Positions 17,398 to 27,445 of a stretch of 37,381 nt of DNA are shown piece after piece (the stretch's first letter is position 1; every line of letters begins with the position of its first letter). The position numbers and the translations under genes were made by a program. Source of the DNA: Symbiodinium natans (lineage: Eukaryota; Sar; Dinophyceae; Suessiales; Symbiodiniaceae); NCBI GenBank assembly GCA_905221605.1, contig CAJNDS010002462.1:374001-411381 (forward strand), given 5' to 3'. The notes under the pieces are model-generated. The model was given only the letters and a program-made list of their open reading frames with translations. It did not search any database and was not told where the DNA came from.

Positions 17398-17937
17398 AGA
17401 TGCTCTGAGGCACTCGCACCTGTGCTGGGCCCGGCCGCAGAACGCCCCGCAGGCCTTGGCCTCTCGAAGTTTCGAATGCGTCTCTACGGCATTGTCTCTG
17501 AAGAGCTTTGAGACAGCAAACACAAGTTAAGGTTTCATCGGGGCAAGACCTAAATGCCAGCTTTTTTCGCACTGGCGCCCGGGCCCTCAGTTGTGCTCTG
17601 CAGACAGGTTCTTGATGGCAGAGCTTCGCTGCGAGAATTGCCGGCGCAGGTAGTTGTCTTTGATTTGGAGTGTGCCCACGACCACCCCCAGGGCGTGTAT
17701 GCTGCAAAACGTCTGAAGCCCGGCCGCGTCACCCTGGCGTGTTGTGCTTGCTTTGTTGCCTGAACAGGCATGTTTGAGACGAAAGACCAGTGGGCATGGA
17801 AGTCCCGCTGCCAAATCATTGAGTTCGCAGCCGTGAACGTCGGGAACCCAGATGTGCCATGTAGACGACGGTGGAGACGAAGCACCGCTCAGGTCTTTAC
17901 CGGAGAATCCATTTGCCGCAGCCTGAAGGGGTCCACA
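17398..17937. other. Weak ORFs between two telomeric blocks
   Basis: Plus-strand ORF 17554-17763 and minus-strand ORFs 17396-17707 and 17587-17940 overlap. The last starts at the edge of the next telomeric block after CCCCTTCAG on the minus strand, an acceptor-like signal. No frame is clearly better and no domain is recognised. Confidence 0.25.
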
Positions 17938-17982
17938 CAAAGGGTTTAGGGTTTCGGGTTTAGGGTTTAGGGTTCAGGGTTT
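17938..17982 (+). repeat. Interstitial telomere-type block (TTTAGGG)n, degenerate
   Basis: About six units including TTTCGGG and TTCAGGG variants. The sequences TTTGCCGCAG (17912-17921) and TTTGCGGCAG (17980-17989) lie on either side, nine of ten bases alike, but the first is 16 bp away from the block. Confidence 0.9.
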
Positions 17983-18215
17983 GCGGCAGGAGTCATACTT
18001 GTATAGGAACCTGCGAGGTGTGCGGTGCCGCCCAGAATTCTGCTGGGAAGACATCACGCCGCTCCAGCGAGTTTGTCAGACCTGAGCTCGCTGCAGACTG
18101 GGGGGGGGGCATAAAGCTGGACATTGCAATTAGCTGAGTGCCCTTCCAGGTGGCCCAGCCTGGGCGTAGCTGTCAACCTGCCCTTTGTTATCAGTCGCGC
18201 ATATGCAAGTTAGTT

Positions 18216-18500
18216 ATGGCAGGTCCGCGGCAGCTCGACAGTTTGCAGAAGACAATGGTGGAAAACTTGGACTTCTCTGAGGTGCCTAGTAGTCCCACCC
18301 GCCTGCTGCACCGAGGTCACAAGGACATCATCTGCGACCCAAACCTCCCCTTCTTTTGGGAAGCTTGGTATGCTGAGGCGGAGTGTCTCGAAACGGCAGC
18401 GGCATTGCATCACCCCATTCCTCGCCAGGTGGTCCCTTTCCTTAACAGGGCTGCTAGTGGCATGAGCCACGTGGCACTCATTGCCGTGCTCTCGGCGTAG
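18216..18500 (+). CDS. Hypothetical ORF of 94 residues
   Basis: ATG at 18216, TAG at 18498-18500. The first half is mixed and polar (QLDSLQKTMVENLDFSEVP), followed by an aromatic/acidic patch (PFFWEAWYAEAECLETAAAL) and a hydrophobic end. Composition is that of a soluble protein. There is no recognised domain and no clear splice signal at either end. The antisense frame is open too (18210-18632). Confidence 0.3.
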   Translation: MAGPRQLDSLQKTMVENLDFSEVPSSPTRLLHRGHKDIICDPNLPFFWEAWYAEAECLETAAALHHPIPRQVVPFLNRAASGMSHVALIAVLSA

Positions 18501-19079
18501 CATCCCACGCAAGCCTTGTGCGGAAATGTCCGCATTCCTGACAGGCGCACAACGGTGCGGTCTTCGACCAGTATGTCCTAGAAAAGGAGCTCGACCGGTA
18601 CAGCATAGACCGGAGCAGTTGCTCGGCGGCAATTACTTCTTCAGTTATGCTTCAACATGTTGGCGCAGATTGCTTGTGGTTGTACATGTATGCGGTGGTA
18701 CACTCGGGGCTACCTCCACCCATCGATGCCCATCGTCGTCAGTCCTTGCCCACTGCCTACGCGCACAAGATGTGCTAAGGGCATGGATATGCAAAACACC
18801 TGGAGATTGTTGGAGGTTAGCTTCCTGAGGGCGGGTTTACAGAAGTTGTACGGCGCAACAAGAGTGCGCACATCTGGCAGCTTCGGCTTGTGACAGCGTG
18901 CGATGGCGTAGTTGTAAGAAGAGAGCAACTAGCACGGCGAGCATGGGTCGTCCGTGCCAAAGTGCCGCCTTGTTGCTTTGGCAGCGTGCCCTGTGCCCTG
19001 AGAGTCTGGGACCGCTCGGGGGGGGGGGGGGGGACTGCGAGCAGTTCTGGCGGCTCACTTAAACAGCCTTAGCCGCATC
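18501..19079. other. Gene-poor stretch with 16-G run
   Basis: Contains a run of 16 G at 19018-19033. ORFs at 18481-18828 and 18657-18893 are unsupported. Nothing else recognised. Confidence 0.4.
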
Positions 19080-19391
19080 GTGTGTGGCAATTTATGGCAC
19101 GACCTGGGTCGGACCCACGTTTCCTCTCATGTTTCCTCCGCACCTAAGGCTGTCCAATTCTGGTTCATGCCGATCCTGTGGCGAGTGTCAAGAACTCCTA
19201 TGCAGGCTCGGGTTGGGGATCAGCTACAAGTTGAAAAGTCAACGCCACGCCTCGCTTTGGCAGTCCGTCCTGAAATCAAGCAGCACTACGACGGCGCAGA
19301 CCGATTGGTACTGAAGGTGATGCCGCAGACTCGGCGGCGGATCTTGGCGTTGTTATGCGACGGCCAAGCGTCGACTGTAGACCTGTGCTGA
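19080..19391 (+). CDS. Weak hypothetical ORF
   Basis: 103 open codons from a GTG, stop TGA at 19389-19391. The last 60 residues (containing VRPEIKQHYDGADRLVLKVM) are balanced and protein-like; the first 30 are not. If real it is an exon starting at an internal acceptor. No family recognised. Confidence 0.2.
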   Translation: MCGNLWHDLGRTHVSSHVSSAPKAVQFWFMPILWRVSRTPMQARVGDQLQVEKSTPRLALAVRPEIKQHYDGADRLVLKVMPQTRRRILALLCDGQASTVDLC

Positions 19392-20537
19392 AGGTACTCA
19401 AGCTACGTGTCGGAGTTGAACCGAATCCCATTGCAGGAGCACCAAGCGCGGTGCTCAGACAGCTGCACAGGATGCTAGTCTGGCGAGGCTGTTCCAAAGC
19501 CGTTTGCAGGGGTTGGCTTCATTCAACTTTTGCTTCTACCGTGAGACTGAGACATGAAACATGTGCTCGGATCCTCCCGGCGCTTTCCTGGCATGGTTGG
19601 TTCATACGAGGCATATCCAACACGTGTTCTAAGACTCCACTGCCTCGCCTAGCTGACAGGGAAGAACCAAACCTCCAGGGTGTCTCCGCGAAGCCAACCG
19701 AAACAGAAAGAAGAAGACGTGGACTCCACAGGCGAACTCCTAAACTCCCCTAGGCGTGACTAGTAGCCTAGTTCTTCAGAATGCAACTGGCGTAGCCGTT
19801 GCCAGAGACAACTCCGCGAAGCTCTAGTTCCAGAGCTGCTGCACTCTTTTATGATATCCCGAGTTGAAAACAGTCGAGTGCTGAAGACAGCATACTCAAG
19901 TTGCTAAAGCCGAAGAAGGAGCCATGGGATCTGCATGATCTGCATATATCTGCATGATGCGAGTTGCGGAGAGACAGCTGAGATCCCCTTGCTTACACTG
20001 AGGCATTGGACGACTGCATCATGTTGATGCAGGTGATGAAGTTTGCACCGCGCGTGGCGCAGTGCTCAGGACGTGCAGCATCATAGTTTTTTGCCGGTCT
20101 GGTGGGAGGGTGCTACTGCTATCTGCTTTCAGGCCGAGCTGCTGGCAGCGGACATCTGCCAAAAGCCTGTGCCACAGAAATGCTGTTCTCAGACTTTCTC
20201 ACACTCACTCTACACCCCTCCATCCCGTTGCTTTTGCCAAGGGTCCATGGCTTCGTTCCACAGGCGACTGTGATGGCAGGGATTTTGCGCACTAGCCCCG
20301 GCACAAGTTGCTGCCACCAACCGCCACACGATGGCCTCTTGTCACTTGGGCTGCAGGTGACCGGCTGATGCATTCTCCGGACGTGCGGACTCCCGAGCCA
20401 CACCCTCGCATCATGCCCGGCACCTGTATTCAGAACAGGGATCAAGGGAGTGTACCGATGTGAACAGATGAGTTCGAGGTGGCAATCAGGGCAGCGCTTT
20501 CTGGTCAAGGATGTGGCCTGCACCTCTACAGCTCCTT
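19392..20537. other. Gene-poor stretch
   Basis: Short imperfect repeats of ATCTGCATG at about 19928-19957. ORFs 19355-19753 and 20043-20273 are basic or Cys-rich with no signal or domain; I see nothing that supports them. Confidence 0.35.
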
Positions 20538-20741
20538 GCCCAGCACCGTGCCCAGCACCGTGCCCAGCCCCATACCCAGCATCGTGCCCAGCATCGTGCC
20601 CAGCACCGTGCCCAGCACAGTGCCCAGCACCATACCCAGCACCATACCCAGCACCCTGCCCAGCGCAGTGCCCAGCTCCGTGCCCAGCTCCGAGCCCGGC
20701 ACAGTGCCCAGCTCCGTGCTCGGCACCTTGCCCAGCGCCAT
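20538..20741 (+). repeat. 12-bp minisatellite, 17 units (GCCCAGCACCGT)
   Basis: Seventeen consecutive 12-bp units based on GCCCAGCACCGT, with most changes at positions 8, 9 and the last three. Because 12 is divisible by three, all frames stay open and give simple peptides (Cys-Pro-Ala-Pro, Pro-Ser-Thr-Val, or on the minus strand Leu-Gly-Thr-Val). That explains the long ORFs here without a gene. Confidence 0.95.
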
Positions 20742-21636
20742 GTTTGGATGTGGTTGAAATATGGTGTTTATGGCGCTTGTGCCGCTTATGTCTGTGAAGC
20801 CAAATGCTGGCTCAGGCATTGCCTTGCAGCTATGCGGCGCATTCTCCATCTTCGCAGGTGCAAGTAGCACTTGAGTTGCCGCTGCTACGTGTGGCCTGCT
20901 GGCCGTTGTATGTCGCGCGTCTCCAAGAGTCGAAGAGTCTGCAGGCGGCACCATTACTTGCGACAATCGCCACCGTGCTGTGCTCAAGTACCATTGTCTG
21001 GGGCGTGATAGCCAGGGGATCATGGGGCCTAAGAAGGTAGCGATGGGAATCTGAGGTGGGGTGCATGTCGCCTATGGTGGAGCAGCAGCAGCTGTGGCTT
21101 GGATACCAGAGCAGTTGTTTGTGCATGTGGAAGTTCAAAGAAGTGGGGTCATGTAAAGTCGGGGGCGCATGATGCTTAATGAAGCAGACAGAAACTTGCA
21201 ACATTCACTATAAAATACATATCTAGTGGACCAAGTGATCCTTTAGCAGAGTCGGCTAATATGCAAATGCAATACTTAACTAGTATAGCACCTGTTTAGC
21301 CTGTTTGCGACAAGACACGCATTCACGCCTAGCCCAGGCCTTTAGTGCCTCCCTGCCGCGGCACACAAGTGAATCCATCCGAGGCACGAGCAACCCACGC
21401 CTCCGCCACCAAGTACTCCTCCGCCAGAGGAGACCAGGTGGGAGTGGAATCGTGCACCAGGGTAGCATTGCGCGATGCCAGCCAAGCAGCACCATGTGAC
21501 TGCACCGGAAATGCCTCACAAACAGCGGCAGGTCGCCGCCCCCACCTCCAGATGAGGTTCCTCTGCGGGAAGCTGCGCAGATGTGCAAAATGATGTGTTC
21601 AGAGATGTTCTGGGACACGTTCAGTTGAGAGCTTTG
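20742..21636. other. Gene-poor stretch
   Basis: An ORF at 20804-21040 has a hydrophobic stretch (AAPLLATIATVLCSSTIVWG) after an acceptor-like CCATCTTCGCAG at 20848-20859 and might be a short membrane exon, but only weakly. Nothing else recognised up to the TG run at 21637-21654. Confidence 0.3.
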
Positions 21637-21654
21637 ATGTGTGTGTGTGTGTGT
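21637..21654 (+). repeat. (TG)n run before a CTTCAG acceptor-like end
   Basis: About nine TG units immediately followed by TCTTCAG, the arrangement also seen in the microsatellite at 6900. Confidence 0.85.
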
Positions 21655-21660
21655 CTTCAG

Positions 21661-22670
21661 GTGCCAACTGCTCCTGCCGTGGCAGAAGTGGAGGCAACAT
21701 GCTATCTTGGGATGCATCGTGAGTCAGCGCGTGAACAGCAGGCCAAAATGCTCGCGAATTGTGACGCCCGTGACAACGCCCGTGACAACGCCCGTGACAA
21801 CGTCCGTGACAGTGCCCGTGACAATGCTCGTGACATGCGAGATGGGCAGCAGGACGAAGGAAAGCCCACAACCAGGACATGAGAGTTCAGTGTGTCCATG
21901 TCAGGAGTCCAAACCTGCAAAGGGCAAGGGCAAGAGTGGCAAGAAGAATCGTTCAGGTTGGGCTTTGTCCGCTGTGTCGGCGTGTAGATTCGATCGCTTG
22001 GCTCAATTGCCAGGTAGTGCTTGGTGGGGCCACGAGGGCACGGCCCATAGTGCCTCAGGGGCGAGGCATGGCAAGACCGGATCCAATCATGGCACGAGTT
22101 GAGCTCTTGGCTGAGGATGGTATGCGAGTGGAGGCCAACATGGTGCTTGGCGGTTGTTTTGCTGGGGAAGATCGCCTCATATAGCGACGTGTGCGGACAT
22201 GTCGGGACACCTGCGCGTGTATGAAGGGGACTGGAGCGAATGGAATTGGGGCCACATGGGCCACCCAGGACACGCCCGCACAGGGGCCTTACATTTGCTG
22301 CACATGTCCTTCACATCTCAAAAGAGACGAGGTGAGATTAGTGTTTCGTGCAATTTTCTGCCGCGCAGTACGAGCCAGAGCAAACCTGGCAGGAACGGAT
22401 GGATGGTGGGGCTGGGGCCATGACGGCAACCAGGAATACTATGGCCAAGCAGGAGGTGCGCCAGCACAGGTTCCAGGCGTGCGCACGCCTGATTAGATAC
22501 CCTTGCCTCTCACTTCACTGCGTGAAGGCTCCTCCTCGTGGAAGGGCCGCGGCAAGGCCAGCCGACACGAAGGCAGGCGCAAGAATGCTGCGGATGGGAC
22601 CTGCCACTAGCACTCTGACAGCAAGGACGAGGAAGCAAGGATGGCAAAGAAGCCAACCTTAATGCGGAAC
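21661..22670 (+). pseudogene. Eroded or multi-exon Lys/Gly-rich coding region
   Basis: After GTGTGTCTTCAG (21649-21660) several frames in turn carry protein-like sequence. These are: an Ala-Arg-Asp-Asn repeat from the 12-bp minisatellite at 21766-21837; KPAKGKGKSGKKNRSG at 21913-21960; CPLCRR and an Ala/Val-rich stretch ending at 22184; YICCTCPSHLKRDEVR at about 22285-22332, a Cys-rich, zinc-finger-like pattern; a Gly/Trp/Tyr/Gln-rich stretch to 22496; and KGRGKASRHEGRRKNA with a later acidic-basic end at 22530-22670. The basic Gly/Lys linkers and Cys pairs suggest a nucleic-acid-binding protein. The frame changes mean small introns or decay; I could not build one model. Confidence 0.28.
21766..21837 (+). 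repeat. 12-bp minisatellite, six units (GCCCGTGACAAC)
   Basis: Six units of GCCCGTGACAAC with changes at the 2nd to 4th and last positions. It stays open in the plus-strand frames and on the minus strand. It is unrelated in sequence to the 12-bp array 1 kb to its left, but has the same period. Confidence 0.92.
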
Positions 22671-22686
22671 CCCCAGTTGCAGCCTT

Positions 22687-22778
22687 GGGTTTAGGGTTTG
22701 GGGTTTGGGGTTTAGGGTTTAGGGTTTGGGGTTTAGGGTTTAGGGTTTAGGGTTCAAAGTTCAGGGTTTAGGGTTTAG
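22687..22778 (+). repeat. Interstitial telomere-type block (TTTAGGG/TTTGGGG)n
   Basis: About thirteen units mixing TTTAGGG and TTTGGGG, with a broken stretch (TTCAAAGTTCAGGG) near the end. An exact 8-bp direct repeat, GCAGCCTT, lies directly at both edges (22679-22686 and 22779-22786). Coding-like sequence flanks it on both sides. Confidence 0.94.
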
Positions 22779-22795
22779 GCAGCCTTCGCATGTAG

Positions 22796-22911
22796 GGAGT
22801 ATGGGCATGGCCCTTCTTTGGGCAACATAGCCGCGGCTTGCCTCCAAAGGCTTCGCAGACACCACCTCAGACTGTGGCTCCGGTTCCGGCTGCGAAAGGC
22901 TCTGAAGGTGG
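22796..22911 (+). CDS. Candidate exon, Pro/Ala-rich, with GTGGGT donor
   Basis: Right of the telomeric block a frame encodes about 38 residues including LPPKASQTPPQTVAPVPAAK and meets GAAG|GTGGGT at about 22908-22917. The Pro/Ala/Thr composition suits a disordered linker. It is probably part of the same gene remnant as 21661-22670. Confidence 0.25.
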
Positions 22912-23007
22912 GTAAAAGAGGGTTTCGGAGTGATTGAAAGAAGGGTTCCTAGGGTGAATCATGTGACATCACGTTCTCTCAAAAAGTGACATAAAATCCT
23001 GTAGTCC

Positions 23008-23265
23008 ATGTCCAGGATCCAAAGCATCCAAAGCCTCCGGAGAGCGGTGCTTCAAATGGCAGCTTCTTGGACAGCAGCCAGTGAGATCGTGAATCAGAAG
23101 GTCAAATTAGTCCGGGGTACTCGTACTTACAAAACCTACCTCTGCAAGTACTTGGTGTTTTCTCGGATACTGACGCAGGTTGCACTTTGGACCATAAGTG
23201 GGGTCATGACTGCACATGACATGATGACGCCCTGCACTTTCACACAACGTGTGTGCAGAGTCTAG
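23008..23265 (+). CDS. Hypothetical ORF of 85 residues
   Basis: ATG at 23008 and TAG at 23263-23265. The first 35 residues form an amphipathic, basic helix (IQSLRRAVLQMAASWTAASE); a GTCAAATTAG at 23101 could be a donor. The rest has mixed hydrophobic character and two Cys. No recognised domain. Confidence 0.27.
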   Translation: MSRIQSIQSLRRAVLQMAASWTAASEIVNQKVKLVRGTRTYKTYLCKYLVFSRILTQVALWTISGVMTAHDMMTPCTFTQRVCRV

Positions 23266-24506
23266 ACTAGACATCTGCCCAGCAAGCGCTGTCTGCTGCC
23301 GCAGGTGAAAGCGACCTCTTCGAAGAGGTCAAATTGCTGTGACTCAAAAGCCCAGGGTTGTAACAGGCCCCATCGCCCTTTTTTTGCGACTTAGGGGCCT
23401 ACTGTAACAGTGTGTAACAAAAGTTCTCTTTGCGACTACCCCCCCCCCCCTTCTGCGACAAGCCCCTCGACAGCAAGGAGGTCTCCAAGACCGGTCCTAC
23501 ATATGAAACAAGGGGGCGCGACATGCGTATGTGATGGAGGGGCGGGGACTCCCATCGCAGCTTTGAATCACAGCCACATGTTTTCTAAATCGCCTGCACA
23601 TCCCGCTGGAATGCGCTGGTGGCATCTTTAACGCGGGTCTCCGAACACCGTGGGGTTCGTCTCGTGTTGGGTAGGTTTGCCTGCGCAGTGCTCAGTACCT
23701 GCACAGTTGCTGCAAGTTGGTGCTTCTCGTAGTTCTGCGTTCGAGACCCGCAGACAACGATGACACCGGCCATTTTGGCCATTGCAATCCATTGCACTGA
23801 GCCCTCCTTCGTGAGGGTCCACCTGTTCTGAGCACAGTGGCACAGTGTAGCATCTTGAAGTCAAGTTGCACTTCGACTTCATCATGATTTTCGGATAGTT
23901 GATAGTTGCAGAAAAGCCCGGCTGCAAGTTGCTTGGTCGCTGGCACGTGACTGAACATACTGAACCGGACATGCCAGGGAGATTGAAGAGCACCCGTCGC
24001 CCAAACCCCGACGCCTCTGGCCCAAAACGATCCGTTGAGCTTCCAGCAGATGCCCATGGATCGCCCGAGCCTTAACCCATCGTGCCAAAAAGTGTGTAGT
24101 TTAGAATGTTATCTGTACACATACATATATATATATATGCTACCCACCTCATGCGTCTTTTGTGAGTTTGGACACGTGTTTGAACCAAATGCTGTTGAAG
24201 GTGTGCTCATGTAATACAGATTTGTGGAGCGACGCACTCTGCGACTGCTTTTGGCACGCAACTCGCGACGCGAAGACGATTGAGTTTCGAGGGCCTCTGC
24301 CGGGACTGCAACTTACATGTAGAACTTGCTCGTGGTTTGGACCAATACTGTAATGTGCAAGGATGTATGTTGGTGATAAATCAATTAGGACGCGGTGTGC
24401 AATGGATCGACATGTGTGACTTATAGAAAGCTCTTAAGCAAAGTCAGTTCCCCACTCCGTTTTGAAAATGAAAGTAATGCAACTAAATTTATTAACATAG
24501 TTGGAA
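23266..24506. other. Gene-poor stretch
   Basis: TGCGAC occurs three times next to C-rich runs at 23387-23460, and a run of C lies at about 23438-23450. A short TA microsatellite is at 24124-24138. ORFs on both strands are short and unsupported. From about 24100 the sequence becomes AT-rich. Confidence 0.45.
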
Positions 24507-25140
24507 GCCAGTGGTCGTATTTATGTTACGTTGATCGAATAGCCACGAGTACTGGATGAGAATGAAGAACGACAACCACCGGTGTGCAAAATAACTGTTA
24601 GAATCATGTGTGTTTTGTTTTTTTTTGTATGGGGGTTGGTTATATACTGTTCGTTGAACTGAAATACCCCTAATGGCTTGCACTGAACATCAGGATCCCG
24701 TCCGCTGAGCCAGTTGAATACGGTTGCTCTCTTACTTGGCAGATATGCATCCCCTCAAGTTTAAGCGTCCGGGAGCATCGGAAGAGTATGAAGGACAGCT
24801 AGTGGGACAACCGCTGTGGCAAACAATCGTTAAAATCAGCGTCTTTGTTTTAGCCAGTTGAACTTACAGGCACTCTTCTTAGCCATATACTCATTCCCTC
24901 AAGTTTAAACTTGAACGGTGGACGAGAATGAAGGACAGTTATTGGGTTCACTGCAATAAGGGGCCAGCTTCTTTTTTTAGGGCCCTAGTAGACTAGTCGT
25001 TCAATTCCCCAAAAACACGGCATGCCGTTCAAGAACATGATGGCGTCTATCAAACCAATTTAACCGACAGCTTTGCGCTGTCTAGTTAGATATGTATTCC
25101 CCCAAGTTAAACCCGAAAATGATTTACTGGGTTTTTTGTT
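24507..25140 (+). repeat. Diverged AT-rich tandem repeat, about four units
   Basis: A core resembling ATATGCATTCCCTCAAGTTT recurs at 24743-24764, 24885-24909 and 25089-25110. GCCAGTTGAA recurs at 24709 and 24853 (144 bp apart), and GAATGAAGGACAG or near variants follow each time. The left part (24507-24620) matches the second half of the 24709 unit (GACAACC, then TGTTAGAATCA against CGTTAAAATCA, then TTTGTTTT). Unit length is about 142-204 bp. No coding frame runs through it. Confidence 0.7.
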
Positions 25141-26872
25141 GGGGACACTGTCAGGCCGCCGAAACAGGAGGCGGAGAAGGAGTGACAAGAAGCAAACTAT
25201 CACATGCGAGTGTCCAGGAGCACGCCAGACGGATTCAGCATCGGAGAGTCTGAGATGACCACGATGCAGAATATGATGATCTTCGTTGGTCGCAAACGAG
25301 ATCCATCGTGCTCACGGAAGACCTGATTGTCTCGGGCGTTGTCTTCAGCTTGTGGTCACTGATACCCCGGATGACAGGAACAGCTCAGACACAGAAACAC
25401 CAGATGTTTCTTTTTTGTTTTGCAAAGTGGGAGAACAAAGGCAAAGGGATGAACTCTTTTGTACTTCTGAATCTCTTGCTCACCAACTTGAAAACCAAGT
25501 CGCGAACATAGCACGACTAGAGACATTCATTCAAGTGCTCGCTTAGTTCCTTCTTGTCTACGTGTCATTTCCTTGCTTATGTGTTGCCTAAATTTGTGGT
25601 CAACAATCTGCTTTGCAGAAAGCCAAATGTTTGTTTACATTTCCCCAGCTTTCCGTCTTCATGCTGCCAGTTCATGATATTACAGAACGAACACAGCACA
25701 AGACCGTGCCTTCGTGTCCGTCCTTTTGGGGTTCCTGTTCTTGCTTAAAGTGTAACCAATCTTCGTCCCTATCCAGGGGTACCCATTCCAAGCGAAGATG
25801 ATCAACCAAAGGACAACCTGCGCCGCCAGCTTGGCCCCAGCAGGTGACAGACTGTTTTCGGGCCCTTGCTTCATGCTCCCCAGGCCCGAAAACTCGTACG
25901 GCCCGAGGCCTCAAAGGCTTTTTCACTCCAACATTTACAGAGGTTCTTCGTCTTTGAGCTGTTTCCATTTCGATTCAGCTTTTCTTCTTCGTGGTGTTTC
26001 CAAAGTTCGTTTTCTGCCGCCCAAGAAATTTTGAGGACTGCCACCCTTCATGGTTCAAAGCTTTCAATGCAAGGATGTTCAGCATCATTTCAGCCTCCCC
26101 TTGTTCTCACATCGAGATAGTTGCAGAGAAACACTGTGATTATTTACTCCATCACATAGAGTACCTGAATGGTAGTTCTTATGCTAGCATGTTGTTTACA
26201 GCTGTACCAGACAGTGATGCGTAATTCTAAGCTGCCAATCTTTGGGAAACTGTTTGTTGTTAAGTTGTGGATTGGAGCCAATCAAGAAACAAGAAATAGG
26301 GAGAAGCCTTATAAAGGAAAGGTAAGGACACACGATGCGGTTTTATACAACTTAAGTGGCTCCCCTGACGCGAGAATGCTCACTGCAAAAGCAGGGAGTG
26401 ACCCACCCGGCTGAAGCCTCAACCCCCACTTTAACATCTCCATCTTGTTGGAGTGAAAGAAGGGTAACCCGAAAGTCCGCCCAAAACCCCAAAGCCGTGC
26501 ATCCAAGATTTCCCGAAGTCGCGACTGCGGCACCCTAATAATTGTACAAAGACAAACGCACCTCCGCACCCGCCACTTATTTGTCTGAAGCATCCCGAAG
26601 CGGGCTGGCTCCTACAAGCAAGGTGCTCAAAGCAAGCGACATGGCAGAGGATGTTCGACAAGATGAGGAGGTTCACGCAGATGTCAGGGTTCGTGTGATA
26701 GCAGCTTTTTTCGTTGGTGCCAGCGAGAGGCGGCACTTGCCGCAGTGCACTGCCGTCCCGAAGCCATGCGATATGTACACGAGGCCAGCAACTTCTTTAC
26801 GATAATACATGATAATACACGACGTAGTGACCTGCCTCATCCTTTGATTCCGGTAACCTGCATATGGCATAG
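25141..26872. other. AT-richer stretch with short unsupported ORFs
   Basis: ORFs at 25286-25546 (Gln/Glu-rich end), 25554-25748, 25798-26034 and 26542-26805 are short and lack clear signals. I recognise no domain and no organellar gene. Composition returns toward the window average near 26300. Confidence 0.35.
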
Positions 26873-27445
26873 GACCTTCGCCGGAATCGGGATTTCATTT
26901 TGAAGGCTGTGGGAAGGTCGGGACCTCATTCGCACCAGACACCGCGCTGTCTTATCGATCTGGCATGCCAAGGGCAGGAGCCGCGCTAGCTTACGTGCCG
27001 CAGCAGTTTCGCAAAGACCGCGAGGCCAGACTTTGCACAACACAGACAAGGAACGATGTTGAACGTGGATGCAGCCAACCGCTCGTGCTCGGCAGATTGT
27101 TCTTGCCGCTGTGCAGCATGACGGCATTGCACTGGCCTACGCAGCAGCCGACTTGCAAGTCAACCGCGAGGCATCTTGTGGTCATGTCACTACACGCAAC
27201 GTTAGATGGAGAACGAACAAGACTTGCCGGGGTGCATGAGAATCTAGGTACAGCTTTCTGAGATGGCCAGGTAGCACTGGCTGCTATAGCCCGGAATGTT
27301 CGGGCAGCAGTGGATGCATCCCTCTGGCAGGAGACTGCAGCTTCAGAGAAGAAACCGATGTATGTTAGCCTGATATGCATGGCAGGATCGACACTTTGCG
27401 TTAGCTGCCATTGAGCGAAACAGTGAGGCGCACAGAGATGCCATG
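26873..27445 (+). pseudogene. DUF4116 repeat remnants, group A
   Basis: DUF4116 is a short repeat of unknown function with the pattern D-R-x-(F/V)-(V/I)-L-A-A-V-x-x-N-G-x-A-L-x-Y-A-x-x-x-L. Five plus-strand matches appear in three frames: NRDFILKAVGRSG (26885-26923), ALAYVPQQFRKDREA (26983-27027), IVLAAVQHDGIALAYAAADL (27096-27155, followed by QVNREA), QVALAAIARN (27268-27297, just after a stop) and QDRHFALAAIERNSEA (27383-27430). The frame changes and stops suggest a decayed gene. Introns between units are possible, but the matches lie too close together for most. Confidence 0.6.

Noticed and set aside
17587-17940. Minus-strand 117-codon ORF starting at a telomeric block
   Set aside because: An acceptor-like CCCCTTCAG precedes it, but overlapping frames on both strands are equally open and no domain is seen.
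20450-21023. Long Cys-Pro-Ala-Pro, Pro-Ser-Thr-Val and Leu-Gly-Thr-Val ORFs
   Set aside because: They arise from the 12-bp minisatellite, which keeps every frame open; no non-repeat coding part supports them.
23763-23785. CCGGCCATTTTGGCCATTG as a relict spliced-leader sequence
   Set aside because: It shares GCCATTTTGGC with the dinoflagellate spliced leader, but the bases on both sides differ and the shared core is largely palindromic, so chance is more likely.
24100-26300. AT-rich zone as inserted organellar DNA
   Set aside because: No mitochondrial or plastid gene sequence is recognisable in it, and it contains a local tandem repeat instead.
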